DNA of 64,000 nucleotides from Prinia subflava. Lineage: Eukaryota > Chordata > Aves > Passeriformes > Cisticolidae. The stretch spans positions 22,929,300-22,993,299 of the forward strand of contig NC_086254.1 of assembly GCF_021018805.1 (NCBI RefSeq), read 5' to 3'. Of the stretch, positions 20,995 through 33,530 are shown in pieces. Both the position numbers and the translations under genes were made by a program. The first letter of the stretch is position 1; each line of letters starts with the position of its first letter. The notes under the pieces are model-generated. The model searched no databases. It was not told the DNA's origin and saw only the letters and a list, made by a program, of their open reading frames with translations.

Positions 20995-23157
20995 TGATCC
21001 TGATCCTGAAAGCCTGATTCACATGAGAAAGGCTGCACAGAAAAGATCAGGTCTAGAAATCCTTGTTGAGATTGTACCCTGTCCTTTCCCAGGTGAGTAT
21101 TCCAGGCTAAAGCAATGACACCAGCTGAGCCTGATGTCTGCTCACTGTCCTGAGCTTCACCGACCATGTGATGGTCACAGGCATTTCTAAGGATAAATCC
21201 TTGGTCCCACACCTCCACAGAAATGTTTGTATTTGCATCACTGACGAAGGTTCTCCTTCCCTCCTGACTTTGTTTTTGTTTAATGGTGTTATCAGAACAG
21301 AACTGATTAAACACTGAGTGCAGACTTCAAGAGATGCCACACATAAGACTAAGGTCCACTTAAGTCACATTAAAGCCTAAGGTCCAGTTAAAATTAGGTG
21401 TCTTCATTACTGAGACCTAAGGTGTTGAAATTATAACGAAGGTTAAATTAATTGGACTTACTTTTAGTAGCTAATGCTTTCATATGCTGTTTTTCAGGGC
21501 AAGGATTTTTAGTAGAAATGGTATAATCTTTTTCAGCCACTTTGGACGATAAAACTTATTATGTTTGAATAAGATGTCTTCAAACATCATTATTCAACCA
21601 CAGAAGAAGAGAAAGACCAAACAGTGCAACATTTGGACCTTGCACGTTCCTCCCTATTGGCTGTCTTTTCAAAGCAAGTGTCATCTGAAATGATTTTATA
21701 CATTCCTATAGCATTCCTCAGTGTGCCTCTGCACAAACATCCTGTGCAGGGGCAGCTCTGGCTGGGCTGTTCTCTGCTGTCACACCTTGCTCAAAACACA
21801 TCTGGAGAGCTCCGTGTGTACCAAAGCCCTTGGACCCTCAGCTCAGCAGAGCTGGGCTGTGCCTGACAAAGCTTTTCATACAAAACCTCCTCACCCTTCC
21901 CTTCAGTGCTCACCATACGGTGCATAAATAATATTTGGTTGTCCCGGTGGAGTTACAACTAAAAAAAAATGTTTTCACCCATCTGGTTTGTATTAACTTT
22001 ACAAGGGAAATGCAGTGTACAGGGGAAATTTTTTTTTTTTTTGCTTGTATAACCATGTCTACACCCTGGCTGCTGCATCTACACCCTGGAGCATCCTGGG
22101 TCACCCAGGGAGAGCTGCAGCTGTGACACAGATGGGTCCAGGGTGACAGAGCACGAGGGGAGGGCCAGCAGTGCTGCTGAGGGGACAGAGGGAGCTGCTT
22201 CACCTCCACACCCAACCTGGCAGAAAAGCTGCCCGGGTGATTTCTGTCAAAGCTCTTCCCTGCAAAGCTGTGCTGCCACATTTTTAAGCCCAGCCAAAAC
22301 CTCAGATTGCCTCACAGAACTGAGTGGCCCAGGATCCATAAACGTCATTTCCCAGGATAATCCTTGACTTTTGTTTCAGTCTGTTACTTCCCACTTAATA
22401 CCCACAGCTTTTTAATTGGTTATTATTATTTTTTATATATGAAAATTTTAAGAGTCTCTTAAGAAGCAAAAAGGGGACATAATTAAAGAAAAATGCAGAG
22501 AATAATCAAAATGTAGTTGACTTTACAGATGTGACAGACATTGATTCTTCTCAGAAGGGAGACAGGAAACTGTGGTGGGCCAGAGCCCTCAGCCCTCACC
22601 TGAGTGCAAAATATCCCCTCAGAACTAACTTTGTGAACTCCAGGCACAAAATAACCACCAGCAGCTCCTGCACCCAGCTCCCCAGTGCAGCCCAGCCTGC
22701 TGCCAGACAATATATTCCATTATTTTGATGTTGTAATACAACATTTATTTACCTGATTTAAAAGCAACAATTGACCTGCCACATGACTTCAGATACACTA
22801 CTTCAGTCTGCTTGCTTTTATCTTCTGATGGCCTCTCAGACCTTTAGTTCCTCTTTTAATCATAAATAAAATATAGATAGTGATGACAAGAAAAGGAAAA
22901 GATGCAATATGAATACTGGTCATGGAGAATGAAGAAGGTGACACATCATGTTCAATTTTTTAATGGCATCAGACCCAGACTTGATCCAAAATCAGTCTCA
23001 TTTTTTATGTATAGCTTCTTTTGGACCTTATTTTGAATGTTTAGCCCTTGATTGGTTTGCTATGTCAGTTCATACATTGCTTTTACAAGTAGTAGGTGCA
23101 AGACCAAACCTCAGCTTTAAGTTACATTATATTCAAATAAACAGAGATCAACATAAC
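20995..23157. other. Non-coding stretch, no gene seen
   Basis: Contains a T14 run at 22029-22042 and a loose triplication of CTAAGGT-type words at 21349-21423. AT-rich sequence spans 22380-22520. No exon or RNA gene is recognised. Confidence 0.6.
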
Positions 23158-23192
23158 ACTCCTGCCATTGACTTCAGTGGGTACTGGGTTCA
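23158..23192 (+). mobile_element. Short relic of the CCATTGACTTCAGTGGG repeat
   Basis: CCATTGACTTCAGTGGGTAC at 23165-23184 matches the core of the ancient palindromic amniote repeat seen at 20921. Only this core is recognisable. It lies inside a 159-codon open frame (22948-23427) that I regard as non-coding. Confidence 0.4.
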
Positions 23193-26100
23193 TCTAAAGA
23201 TGTCATTACTGCATCCAGATTGGTACAAAACCTCCTATGCTGCACTACAACTTCACTATAATGTGTCATCATTACTTAGGGATAGGCAGAGACAGTTCCT
23301 TGACTCCAGATCTGCTGCTCGGGCACAAAAACAGCCAGACAGGCTGGACAGCATCTGCAAGAGACTGATTAAAATTCAAGCTACCTTTCAAAGTACAGCT
23401 TTGAGACTGAGATGTTGCTTATCATGAAGAGAGGATCTGTAAAAACAGAAATGGGAGGATAAAGAGGATGAGACTGGCAAGCACAGAGTCTCCAGGGACT
23501 GCCAGTGCTGGGATGACCCCAACTTGAACAATCCAGGGTGGGTGACTTGGTTATGAAAAAGGGTGGTAAACAACGAAAGATCATGCATGGAAAAAATAAA
23601 CTCCAAGGGCCCGGCTGGGGCTTTGCAGGAATGGCAGGCAGCAGTGCTGCCAGCAGAGCTGTGACACACTCACACCAGGGCAGCAGGGCGGGCTGGGTTT
23701 GATCACCGCCTGATTGACGCTAATGACACTCCCCCAGTGGCTGTGTCTTTCCTCACACCACTCCCAGGAGGGTCAGAGGCACATTCCTGCTCAGTTCTAA
23801 TGTGAAAAAACATATTTTGAGTCAAGCTAAATGATGCCAGGTGTTTGCTCTGCTTGCCTGAACCGGAGGCACGGTCAGAGCTCAGCCTGCCCTCCCCAGC
23901 AGTGCAGGGCTTAGGTCTTGAGAAGGCACCAGGAACCTGCTGGCAACTCCAGCCCACGTCCAGCCACTGATGGGAGAGCCACGCTGGGACAGAGCGGGAC
24001 AGCAGCGCTGTGGGTGTGGATGCAGCCCAGCAGAGCACTGGGAGCTGCCTGGAAGCCCCACGGAGGGATCAGGGGTGTGTGGGACAGACACAAGCCTGAA
24101 GCACTGCACTCTCCACGGAGGGGTTATTCACCTCTGCTGCTTTTGTCCTGCCTGTCAGGAGAAGCCTTACCTGTGCCACTGACAGAAGTGCACCAGAAAT
24201 GGAAAGAGGAGTAGGTCCACTCCTCAAATCCCACTGCACAAGACCTGAAGAGTCACCCAGTCCAGATCATCAAAGGTGAAACCTCGTACCTGAACTTCTG
24301 AGCCCAGTCCCCAGGCCAGTGAGCAAACATTCCTTAAGAAAGAACCTACAAATGCACTGCTTATTTTGAGAATGGAAGGTGAAGGTTTCAGATGCTTCGT
24401 ACCTAAAGAGGTCACTGCAATAAACATTCAGCAGGTCCCAGGAAATCTACTGCCAACAGCCAAAGCTCAGAATTCCTGAAAATCTGAATTTTTTAGAGGT
24501 AGGACCCTACTTCAGGAATTGCAGTTTATAAATAACTGATTGATGGCACACCTAAATTTCAGAATGCTGAGGAATCTAGCAAAATCCATGTGCCAAGGAC
24601 TTCCAGAGCCAGTTTTGTAAGAGCTCTGGAGGGCTGGCTGCGAAACCTGTGTGCCATGGACTCACACTGGCTGTGTTCCTCAGCCTGGCAGGGCTGCTGC
24701 TTGCATGTTCCGTCCTGTTCTCCTTTCCACCCTTACAATCTCTCACTAGGATCAGTGACAACCCTCTGGAAGTAAAACACAGATTAGCCTGGATTGTTCC
24801 AATCCCTCCAGATGTGTGCTGCAGCAGTGGGATGCACGCCTGGAGGAGGAGGAGGAGGGATGCCTTTCTCTCCTCTCTCCTGTGCACACAGAGCTGATGG
24901 CTCACCCACACAGGCTGCCTCCTGAGCAGCACCTCACGCTGGCTGACCCGTGCTCCTCACACCTGGCAGACGAGTGGGATGGGCATTCTCAGCTGGAGAC
25001 CTGGGAAGTCCCAAATTCCATCCTGCAGACCGTGCCCAGAGCACAGCCCATGGAGCCTCGAGGCTGAGCGACAGGTTCAACATTGCATACACCCAACCAG
25101 AAATCTTTCAATAGAGAGATTCCTTCAGGGTCTGAAAACCTGGCTGAGGGTGTGAGTGCACATCTATTTATAGCAAGATAAATATTCAGGTAAAGAGGTA
25201 GAGGAAAAGAAGGCAAATCTTTAAATCAGAGCACACTCTGAGAAAGGGGGATTAAATTGTGAAAAACTTCCACATAGATATTCTGGATTGATTTTCTAGA
25301 AAATATTTTCTAGAACAGAGATCTAGATCAGTCTTTTAACATCTATCTCTTTCCAAATTTTCCAAGAGCACTTTTTTGATTTTCTTCCATTTCCCTGGTG
25401 ACCCAGTCACACACATGCATTTTCTCAGGATTACCACAGTGATTCCTTTGTGATGATTGCTCTATTCTGCACTTTAAAATAAGGCTGAACATTGAGGCTT
25501 AGAATGTTAATCATGAGAAGAAGAATCACAGGATAACCAGTGGTTGATTGCAGAGCAGTGAAGTTGTAAATCAGCTGCTGAGAATAAATACCAGACACAA
25601 ACAGGCTTCAGAAGCAGTCCTGAAATACTTAAGCACAATATATTTCCCTTAACACAGCCCTTTGAGGTCGCAGTCTTTTCCAAAACAAAGGTTCTTCCAT
25701 GCAGAACACCCTCAGCACCTTTGTCAGGCCTCTCCAGAGGAAAATGGGGATGGGGCACAGCTTCCCCGGGCAGAGGGACGTTTGCTGTGAGCAGCCATCT
25801 TCGGCAGGTGACACAACAACTTCTGTGCACACCACTCCAACAGGCGGCTGCCTGCGTTTTCAGCTGCTTCGTGGCAGTTGGTCATGTTTGATCAACTAAA
25901 CTAAACCCAGAAAACAGCAGTGCAATTTTGTGTCCAGCTCTTGGACACGGTCCTGGAGCCCAGGAGGGTTTCCTCTCTGGGCTCTGTCACAGCCAGGTGA
26001 TGCACAGCACTGGGAGCAGAAAGGGTTCCCAGCCACGCTCCCTGAGCAGGCTTCTCCTGCACCCCAAAATCTGCACCTGGCAGCTTGGGGGCAGCCACCC

Positions 26101-27458
26101 CCCAGCCACATCCAGGGCAGGAGCTCTGGGGGCTTTGGGATCTGCCTCTTCTCATTGCTCTGCAAATCTGAGTCAGCCACAGAAATAAGAGAGAGACAGG
26201 AAAAAATAGAAAGGGAGAAGTGGTTAAGGCATTCCTGTGTGACGCAAATGCAGTGATGTCAGAATTGGAGACCACAGACACCTCTGCCAAAATGAATGGG
26301 ATTCCAGCAGGCTCCAGCTGGTCTCATGGTTTGTGCATTCTGCGTTGTTTCCTGGATACCAGCAATTCCCAGCTGTAAACTGAGCAACCATTAACCCTTC
26401 CCTGCTGTGGGTTTCCAGGCAGTCACTCATGGGGAAGTTTTTCCCTCTGGTGAAAGATTCCCATATTTCATAACCAGGCATCTTGTATGAATCAATGGCC
26501 AACTTAAAAATAACCCCTTGACCCCAAGTGACTGGGACAGCCATTGGAACATGGAAAGGAGAACCTTTTATACAAAGCAGCATTTATTATCTGATCTTTT
26601 GGCTGCATCCCTGTGCCTTGAGGTTCATTCCACAATCACCCATGTGATTTACCACCTTTATCATTTTTCCTTTCTTACTTCTTTTTTTCTTCTCTCCCCC
26701 CCTCCTATTCCTTCAAGTAAAATTTTCATTTTTTCCTTCCTACCTCTGCAATGAGAAGATTGCAGAGGCTTTCGTGTTGAACTTGGTCTGGGAATAGATC
26801 TGAAATCCTGGATCTGACATACAACTCCCAGAAATTTTTGTGAGGGAAAGCATCCAAATTCTTAATCTAGTGGCTGATTCCTTCCTGGCACAAACTGAAA
26901 ACCTAATTTTGGATCTCAAATGCCTGAACTTCCCGAAAGTAAAAATCTAGGCATGATTTTTTTTTCCTTTTGCTGAGCTAGCCCTCCCACAGATGGGAGG
27001 AAACAAGAGCTTGAACTCAGGCCACACCAAAATAATCAAATATCTGATTTATCAATCACTACTGATCAAGTTGTATCTAAGCTGCAGGGGCAGGTCCCTC
27101 TGCTCTTCTCTCCAGGTACTGACAGACAATGAAATGCTGAACACAGACACATCACAAGAAACCTCATGGGCTGAGGTGACAGCAGAAAGTGTGAGTGCTT
27201 TTGAAAATTGGTCGTGAAAAGACAAATACAGCTAAAATCCGAGCCAGTTGAAATGCAGTGATTACATTCTCCAGCAGTATAGACTTGTCCAAAACACAAA
27301 GCCATGAGGAACTCCACAGAGGCTGAACTGCATTTCCAGGCTGCCCAGCACAGAGTGCTGCTGCAGTCACACAGGTCACTCTGGTTAACTTTTCTCACAA
27401 GGGAAGTGGGGCAGTGCTTCCCAGCCAAGGAGGAACAGGATAAAATCTGAACTGTAAC
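23193..27458. other. Non-coding stretch with a polypyrimidine tract
   Basis: No gene is recognised. Noted: a 14-bp palindrome ATTTTCTAGAAAAT at 25291-25304 followed by a second ATTTTCTAGA; a GGA triplet run at 24843-24859; and a strongly pyrimidine-rich stretch at 26650-26750 with T and C runs. GC-richer parts (23890-24110, 24890-25070, 25930-26140) show open frames on both strands typical of stop-poor GC-rich DNA. Confidence 0.6.
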
Positions 27459-27545
27459 ATTATGGGACAGTTTAGGCTGGAAGAGAGCTCAGGAGGCCAT
27501 CGAGTCCAGCTGCTTCACTCACAAGGGCCAGCTCATATCACACTG
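27459..27545 (-). mobile_element. CR1 LINE 3'-end fragment
   Basis: Read on the plus strand, GGCTGGAAGAGAGCTCAGGA followed by GGCCATCGAGTCCA is the reverse complement of the CR1 3' untranslated region ('GGTTGGAAGAGACCTC..ATCATCGAGTCCAAC'), so the element points to the minus strand. The usual octamer tail has decayed (TTATGGGACAGTTTA). The upstream part is only faintly recognisable. CR1 is the dominant LINE of birds and reptiles. Confidence 0.65.
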
Positions 27546-27738
27546 TGTAGGAAGAGTCTCTGACAAGGCAGATGTGCCAGAATGGGCCTTTCCCACTCCT
27601 CCATTGCCAAGGAATGTGGAGTCCTGCATGCCCTCAGCAACTCCTCAGCCATGGCCTTTGGAATGTTCACTGTGATGTTCATGCAGAGCTCTGGGCTTCC
27701 CAGATTGGTTAAAATCAGTTTCTTTTGAGCCTTGCTCT

Positions 27739-27875
27739 TAGAATCATTGGTGGTCCTGTGATGATTATCCGTGGAACCCTGTCAGAAGAGCATGGAATGA
27801 CAGCAGGGTTGGGAGGCACCTCTGGGGATCATCTGCTCGAGCAGGAGGATGCTGCAGAGGGCCAGCCAGGTCAGT
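27739..27875 (-). mobile_element. CR1 LINE 3'-end fragment (second)
   Basis: AGAATCAT at 27740 and GGGTTGGGAGGCACCTCTGG plus GGATCATCTGCTCGAGCAGG at 27806-27845 match the reverse complement of the CR1 3' end ('AGAATCATAGAAT..GGTTGGAAGGGACCTCTGGAGATCATCTAGTCC'). It has the same orientation as the CR1 end about 200 bp to the left, from which it differs in subfamily features. There is an insertion-like gap between the AGAATCAT end and the main match. Confidence 0.6.
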
Positions 27876-28320
27876 GCTATCAGTGGGCAGCCAGCCCAGC
27901 ACACCAGGATTAGTCACTGCAGAGATGAGACAAACCTGCCCAGCCTCCTTCCCTGTGCTCTGCTCTGATGTTCACAGATAAACCCATGCAGGAGAAGCTG
28001 GAAAGAACTGAATGTCCTGTGGGAGCTCTTATCAAGACCAGGAGTGAACAGCCAATAACCACTCAGCAAATCACCTTCTAAGTTTAAAAAGCAGCCTGTT
28101 GTTTTAAAGTGTGTTAGTCATCAACAAATTGGCTGGGGTGTCCTGCTCTCCCTCAGTTTCCCCTCTCCCATCTCCCTCTTCTGGGATGAGCCAGCTGTTT
28201 GTCCTTACAATATTTTATAGACAAGAGCAAAAACTTTTTGCCATTTTTAGGACCTAAACTGTGTCACCTTGTTTGGAAGGCCGACATGTGTTTGTTCTAT
28301 CATTGTTTGCTCTTCCTGCT
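27876..28320. other. Non-coding stretch, possibly part of an old LINE/SINE
   Basis: CTCCCTCAGTTTCCCCTCTC at 28150-28169 resembles the 'CCTCAGTTTCCCC' block of old MIR/L2-type repeats, and the following sequence leads into the L2-like end at 28321. The rest is not recognisable. Confidence 0.4.
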
Positions 28321-28390
28321 TTGAACTGTAACCTCTGGGGACAGGGACTTTTTGTCATGCAGTGTTTGCCCAGCACCAGCACAACCCTGC
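28321..28390 (+). mobile_element. L2-like / ancient retroposon 3' fragment
   Basis: GAACTGTAACCTCTGGGGAC and AGGGACTTTTTGTCATGCAG followed by CCCAGCACCAGCACAA match the old retroposon 3' pattern 'GATTGTAAGCTCCTTGGGGCAGGGACTGTCTTT..CAGCGCCTAGCACAA' known from L2-type LINEs and related amniote elements. Together with the CAGTTTCCCC block at 28155 it suggests one old plus-strand element, partly decayed. The exact family cannot be settled by eye. Confidence 0.55.
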
Positions 28391-29291
28391 TCCTCTGAGC
28401 CTCCCTGGCACACCCACAGCAACTCCAGGGTACTCAGGGTTTGCTTCTGTGATTCTTCTCCACTGGAGACAGACTGAGCTCCTGGCAGCCAGACCTGGAG
28501 TGGAGAAGCCCCCAGGGTGTCCCAGGAAATGTCTGTCTGTGTCACAGGTTCTGCCCGTGCCTTCCCTCTCCATTTCCCCTTGTGCACAAAGATACAAAGA
28601 TACATTTCCCAGTACAACACACTCACTTTTTTTATTTCACATTTCATTATTTACGAAGAACAGGGCACAAGATCCACACAGGGTGGGTTGATTGAGGCAT
28701 CTCTTGAAATGTTTATTCAAAAGTACAGACCTCAGTTTCTGGTTTCCAGCCAAGCTGACCACAACCAGCAGGCCAGACCCTGCCCCAGTGCCCTGCCCTT
28801 GCTTCCAGGATCAGCTCTGCCAGTCCCAGGGTAGCCCATATTGTTAGCAAGTACTATTATTAATCATCTGTAATTTCAGAAGTACAGATGGTTTGCTTAG
28901 CAATTACAAAACATGGAAATGGCTGGGGCAGTGGGAGGTAGATACTTAGCAAACATCTCTACCCATATCTTACCATGGTTAATTCTTTGGAGCAGCCTCT
29001 CATCAGGGCTACAATCACTGGTTAGGTTTTTAACTTGCCAGTTTGCAGCGTTTGACTACAACGTGATGGCAAGATCAGCTCCTCCCAGGGAAAATGCCAC
29101 CACTGCCCTCTCCTGTCCTTTCCCTGTCTCCCGTTTCCATTCCTTCTTTTCCCGGTTTCCGTGAGCTCCGGACATACCATCTCCTCATGCCTGTGACACA
29201 CAGGAATGCCTGCGAGGGTTTTTGTGCCCTCTTCTCTGTCGTGTTCCGAAGCCCTGGAGAGAAGCAGTGTCTCTGCCCTGTTTGCCGTGTG
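28391..29291. other. Non-coding stretch, no gene seen
   Basis: Unique sequence without a recognisable exon or repeat. Confidence 0.6.
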
Positions 29292-29452
29292 GCACAGAGC
29301 TCAGAGCACAGAGCACAGAGCACAGAGCACAGAGCTCAGGGCACAGAGCTCAGGACACAGGGCACAGAGCTCAGGGCACAGAGCTCAGGGCACAGAGCAC
29401 AGAGCACAGAGCACAGAGCTCAGGGCACAGAGCTCAGGGCACAGAGCTCAGG
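29292..29452. repeat. Phased 7-bp minisatellite, 23 units
   Basis: Twenty-three heptamers run without any insertion or deletion. Almost all are one of two types, GCACAGA or GCTCAGG; unit 2 is GCTCAGA and unit 10 is ACACAGG. The order shows a higher-order period: units 1-9 match units 13-21 in type (differing only in the GCTCAGA variant of unit 2), an offset of 12 units or 84 bp. All three plus-strand frames stay open across it, giving long repetitive peptides (RAQSTEH type) that are artefacts. Confidence 0.95.
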
Positions 29453-32400
29453 GCTCCTGCCCGGCCCCACTGCCAGGGCAGTGCCAGCCCCGCTGGGACT
29501 GCAGCACAGCCTGCCCAGCTCCCAGCCCTGCAAGGCAGCCGCACACAACGGGCATTTCCTGGCATTTCACACCCGTATCTACACCTGAAAACCTCTTCAG
29601 CAGCTCAGGGAAGGACTTCGGGCAGGCCTGTGCACTTTGTGGAGCAAGAGGAGCGTTCTGGGAGTGACAAGGTTCGGGTACCATCCCGTCCCCCACTGAT
29701 CCTTGAAGACTGGGGTCTGTGCTGAATCCTGAGTCTGGCTGAGAAAGCAGTAAGTTACAAAATCTGTGATAAATACTGAAAGCACAAAAATCTGAAAAAG
29801 CACAGGCTGAATATGCCATGAAAACAGAGGTCAGTGAGCATGAGAGAATAGAGGCAGTGATCATAAACACAGCTAAGCACAAATACAGCTCATTCTGATT
29901 CCTTTCATGGACACAGTGCCTTAGCTGCACAAAATCTGGGAATCACATATAAAACTGTGCCACAGGTACCAGTGCATGCGCTGTGCCTGGGCTGAGGCTG
30001 CTCTGGGCAAGGAAAACCCTAAAAGTACACAAGTCTCAGACTGCAAACTCCGTTGGAGAGCTGTTACATAGAGATGGACCACTGAATATTTAGGAAAATA
30101 TCGATCAGCCAAAATACAACCAGAGTTTCATTTTGTCCTACATCAAAAGGAGACACTTTGCATTTCAGTCTAGCCTTCACCAGAATAGTTGAGAAACAGC
30201 AGGTTCCACATTCCACCTCTGTGAGACTGATGATAAAACAAGATATGGGTGTGCAGAAGGTGTGCAAAGATAAGTCCCTTCTGTGGAGGCTGGGCAGGAC
30301 CATACAGAGGATATTTCATGCAGGGACCAGCTGAGGTCAGGACACGCCCTGAACATCACCCCACTGTAGGGAGTCATTTCACCTGGAAGGAGAAATGCAG
30401 GGAAAAAGAAGCTATTTCTGGTTATCCCCAATTCCATTAGCAGGAGTTACTAAAGAGGGAAGAATGTTGAAAGATCATTTCTGACCACATGAACACCAAA
30501 GCTCAGTAGACAGGCACCATGAGAAGGCAGCTAAATTCCCAGTTATGTTTCTGGGAAAGCAGAGCCCTATGACACAATCCTGAAAATGTTACCTGCTCTC
30601 AGCACATCAGAATCAAAGTGAAGGGGACAGACCAGTGACATCCTGAAACTCCCAGCCCTCCCAGCCCTTCGGCCTCCAGCCCAACAGAAGTTTCTCTGAA
30701 GTAGATTTATAGAGCCAAATGCTGAAAGACGTGAAAGGGAATATTATGGTCCTTTAATTTGTCCTGAATACAGAGGCTGTAATTCTTTTTAGGGCTAAAC
30801 TAACACACATGTTCTTGAAATGGATTTAACTCAATTGTGATTGTTCAAAACCTGGTGAAGTCACTGCTGTCCCTGATAAACAACTGCAATGTTTAATTAC
30901 CTTCACTGCAGAAAAGCTGTATATTATTTATTTTAAAGATTTCTTTTTTTACTTCTGCTTCCAGCATGAAAACTTGTCCTGTCTATGTCTGCAAAACTGA
31001 AGTGCCCCAACTACCACAGGACTTTGATTGCAATGATCTACTCAGGGTGGTCAAGTAATTTCCAAAATCCTTCCTTTGAGATGAATTTAGCTTCCAAAAT
31101 TTGTTTACCAGCTACTGGATTGTTTTTGTCCTTTCAATTCCCTTTGGAATTATTGCATCCTGGTTTGGGTGAGTGGACATCAGAACAAGACATTGTATTT
31201 AACGAAGAGCATTCCTAACATGGAATAATTTTGATTTTTCTGGAGGTCTAATGGCTTTGTAGCTCATGAACAACTGTTGACTTCAAGGGGCAGTCTGGCT
31301 CTTCAGCCACTCCTGTTTCCTGATTCTGGGTGTTGAAATTATGTTGTTTTGGGGGGAGTTCTTTGTTGGTTTTGTTTTTTTTTTCTTTTCTTCTCAGACT
31401 TTTTTTGTGAGCTATGAAAAGAAGCTCTTCATGAAAAGTTAGAGGAGAACAATCTCCCCTGGCCTTCCTCCAGCTCCTGGAGGTAAAAGCATGACAAGCA
31501 GCTTTATTCCATAAAACTGACAAATAAGCTTTGCCAGATTCTTCCCAATTAGGACCTATCAGTCTCTACAATGAACCCCTTTATTCGCCATAGACAAAGT
31601 CCAATTATACCTCCCCAGGCAAAGGAGGAGCAGGTGCCTCCACAGGCAGAATGTGAGCTCTGGTGAGGTGGGAGGCTTTGGCTTTAACTGCCTTAACTCC
31701 TTGCATTCTGCAATAGGGGTAACTCAGCTCTGGATCACTGACCACAGGGTCACTGAGGACCTTCCCACCACCCAGAACCAGGGGAATATCCAAACATTCC
31801 TAGTCAAGGATTCTCCAGGGGTCTCTGGCACCATTCACAGCCGTAAAGCCTCACACAAAGCACAGCTGGAAACATCAGTGGGGCAGATACAAAGTCCTGT
31901 TGCTCCAGGCACCACCAAGCTCTTTGCACACATTTGGCTCCCGGCTGCCTTCAGGGTGGGTGAACCCTCAGGGGTGGACTCTCCACGCTCACAGTGGAAC
32001 ATGACAGTTCTGGATGCCACAGGAAAACCAGGGAAATGGGCTTCAGAAAGCTGCCAGGCTCACAGCTTGTCCTGAAAAGCACCTCCTTTCTGTGTTATCA
32101 AAAACACACCACTGGACTGGCCCAGGAGGGAATTTCCTATGCTTGAACATTATATTCTGAGATTATTTATTAAACACAGAGTATCCAGAGAGCTTTGCAT
32201 CATAGCTGTCATTTTTATGTCCAATAGTTCCATTGTGAAGTTATTTTTTATTGAGATACAGAGTCACAAAACTTTCAGGGACTCTCTTCTGTCCCGGAAT
32301 GTGATTCACCGCTCTGTCCATACAGGCCATGATTCATTTGGGCTGGTTTTTATTATTATGAGTCTTATTTTAGCAACTTGGCGTCCTTAATCCGTTTGGA

Positions 32401-32749
32401 TTTGATTTGCCTGCAAAGCTCATGCATGGGATAACTATAACCTGTCACAGAAAGCACCCGTTCACCCTCGTGTTGGGGGGTTGGTTTTTATTTCAGCTTA
32501 TTGAAAAACCAGACTGCATTTTTTCTCATTTTGTATTCTCTATTTGACACATTATACAAGTAAACATTATGTTGCATGTGCTTTTAAAACAAAATTCTTT
32601 TTCTCATTTATATTCAGAAAGAAAATCACTTCACTGGAGTGGACCGTGTTCAGTGTGTCTGAGGTGCCAGGCCACAGGCTGGCATCACACCCAGCATTTC
32701 CTGGGTCCCTCTGGCACTGCAGGTTTGCGTGCTAGCCCTCTAGAGCTGG
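29453..32749. other. Non-coding stretch, no gene seen
   Basis: No recognisable exon. Noted: an acceptor-like pyrimidine tract at 31365-31397 ending TTCTTCTCAG, and AT-rich sequence at 30760-30960 and 32130-32400. Open frames of up to 160 codons on the minus strand (29448-29930) are unlike any known protein and overlap others. Confidence 0.6.
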
Positions 32750-32822
32750 AACCACACATCTGGGAGCCAGAATTAGAACCAGAAGTTAAGCAAGTCGTAG
32801 CTTCCCAGCTATGTAGCAGAAT
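32750..32822 (-). mobile_element. Possible tRNA-derived SINE relic
   Basis: TGGGAGCCAGAATTAGAACC on the plus strand resembles the reverse complement of a tRNA-SINE B-box region ('GGGATTAGAACCCAGGAGTC'), and AGCTTCCCAGCTATGTAGCAG further right could be the decayed tRNA body. The match is short and divergent. Confidence 0.35.
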
Positions 32823-33339
32823 TTCCAAAGTGACAGGATGTTGTGGTATCTCCCTGAAAGCTGTCCTCACCTTGCCAATGAATTACAGTTCCTCTAATTT
32901 TTGGCCACTTGGCATCACAGGATCCCATGATGTCAAATAGTTTCACCAAGAGAATCACAGTGGGATAACTCATCTTGGCTTCTGGGCACTATGAAAAGCT
33001 TGCTAATCACTGGTTTACAGCGTGCATATCAAAACATCTACTGTGACTGGGATTTGTGTGCCTGGGCTTCTCCTGTGCAAGAAACTAAAAATAGATTCAA
33101 ATGCTCTGGGTGATGTACTGAGCAAAGTAAAAGAATCAAAAATGGCAAAGGAATTGGAAATGTCCAAGTGTTCCCACTGATCCACTTGGATTTCTGTTCC
33201 TACTGGGCCAGTGGAAGGAATAGGAAAAGAGAAGTGGTGAGATGCAGGCTGCCCATATATTGCTTATAGCCTCATGGCAAGAGTTTGCACACATTATAAG
33301 GACTGCAGGAGCTGGCATTTCTTCTGTTCTTTGGGGGGT

Positions 33340-33370
33340 TTGTTTTTATTTATTTGTTTGTTTGTTTGTT
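33340..33370. repeat. TTTG/TTTA simple repeat
   Basis: A GTTTGTTTTTATTTATTTG stretch runs into four TTTG units. Simple-sequence microsatellite with no other feature. Confidence 0.85.
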
Positions 33371-33433
33371 AATGATAAAGACTAGAAGAGGGAAGGTAAA
33401 TGATAAACTGTGTATTTAATTATTTACTTGTCT

Positions 33434-33530
33434 TAGCAAGGGTTACCTGGTTCAGAACCTGACTGCTCAGGGCAGTTTGTTGTAAAACCTGGACGGCAGA
33501 GCTGCTTCTCTAACCACCACACTGCTGTAC
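33434..33530 (-). mobile_element. tRNA-derived SINE relic (MIR-like)
   Basis: CTCTAACCACCACACTGCT at 33508-33526 is the reverse complement of AGCAGTGTGGTGGTTAGAG, the well-preserved head of an ancient tRNA-SINE including the A-box (TGGTGGTTAGAG; consensus from memory 'AGTGTGGTCTAGTGGTTAGAG'). The GTTCAGAACCTGACTGCTCA segment near 33450 lies where the B-box and following body should be, but spacing is compressed, so the element is deleted internally or truncated. Confidence 0.5.

Noticed and set aside
20832..21314. 160-codon minus-strand frame
   Set aside because: It crosses the palindromic repeat at 20921-20994 and resembles no protein family.
22948..23427. 159-codon plus-strand frame
   Set aside because: Not recognised, and it includes a core of an ancient palindromic repeat at 23165; no promoter or splice context.
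29094..29725. Overlapping plus-strand frames of 153-167 codons with RAQSTEH repeats
   Set aside because: All three frames are open because the 7-bp unit has no stop in any phase. No protein-like sequence lies outside the array.
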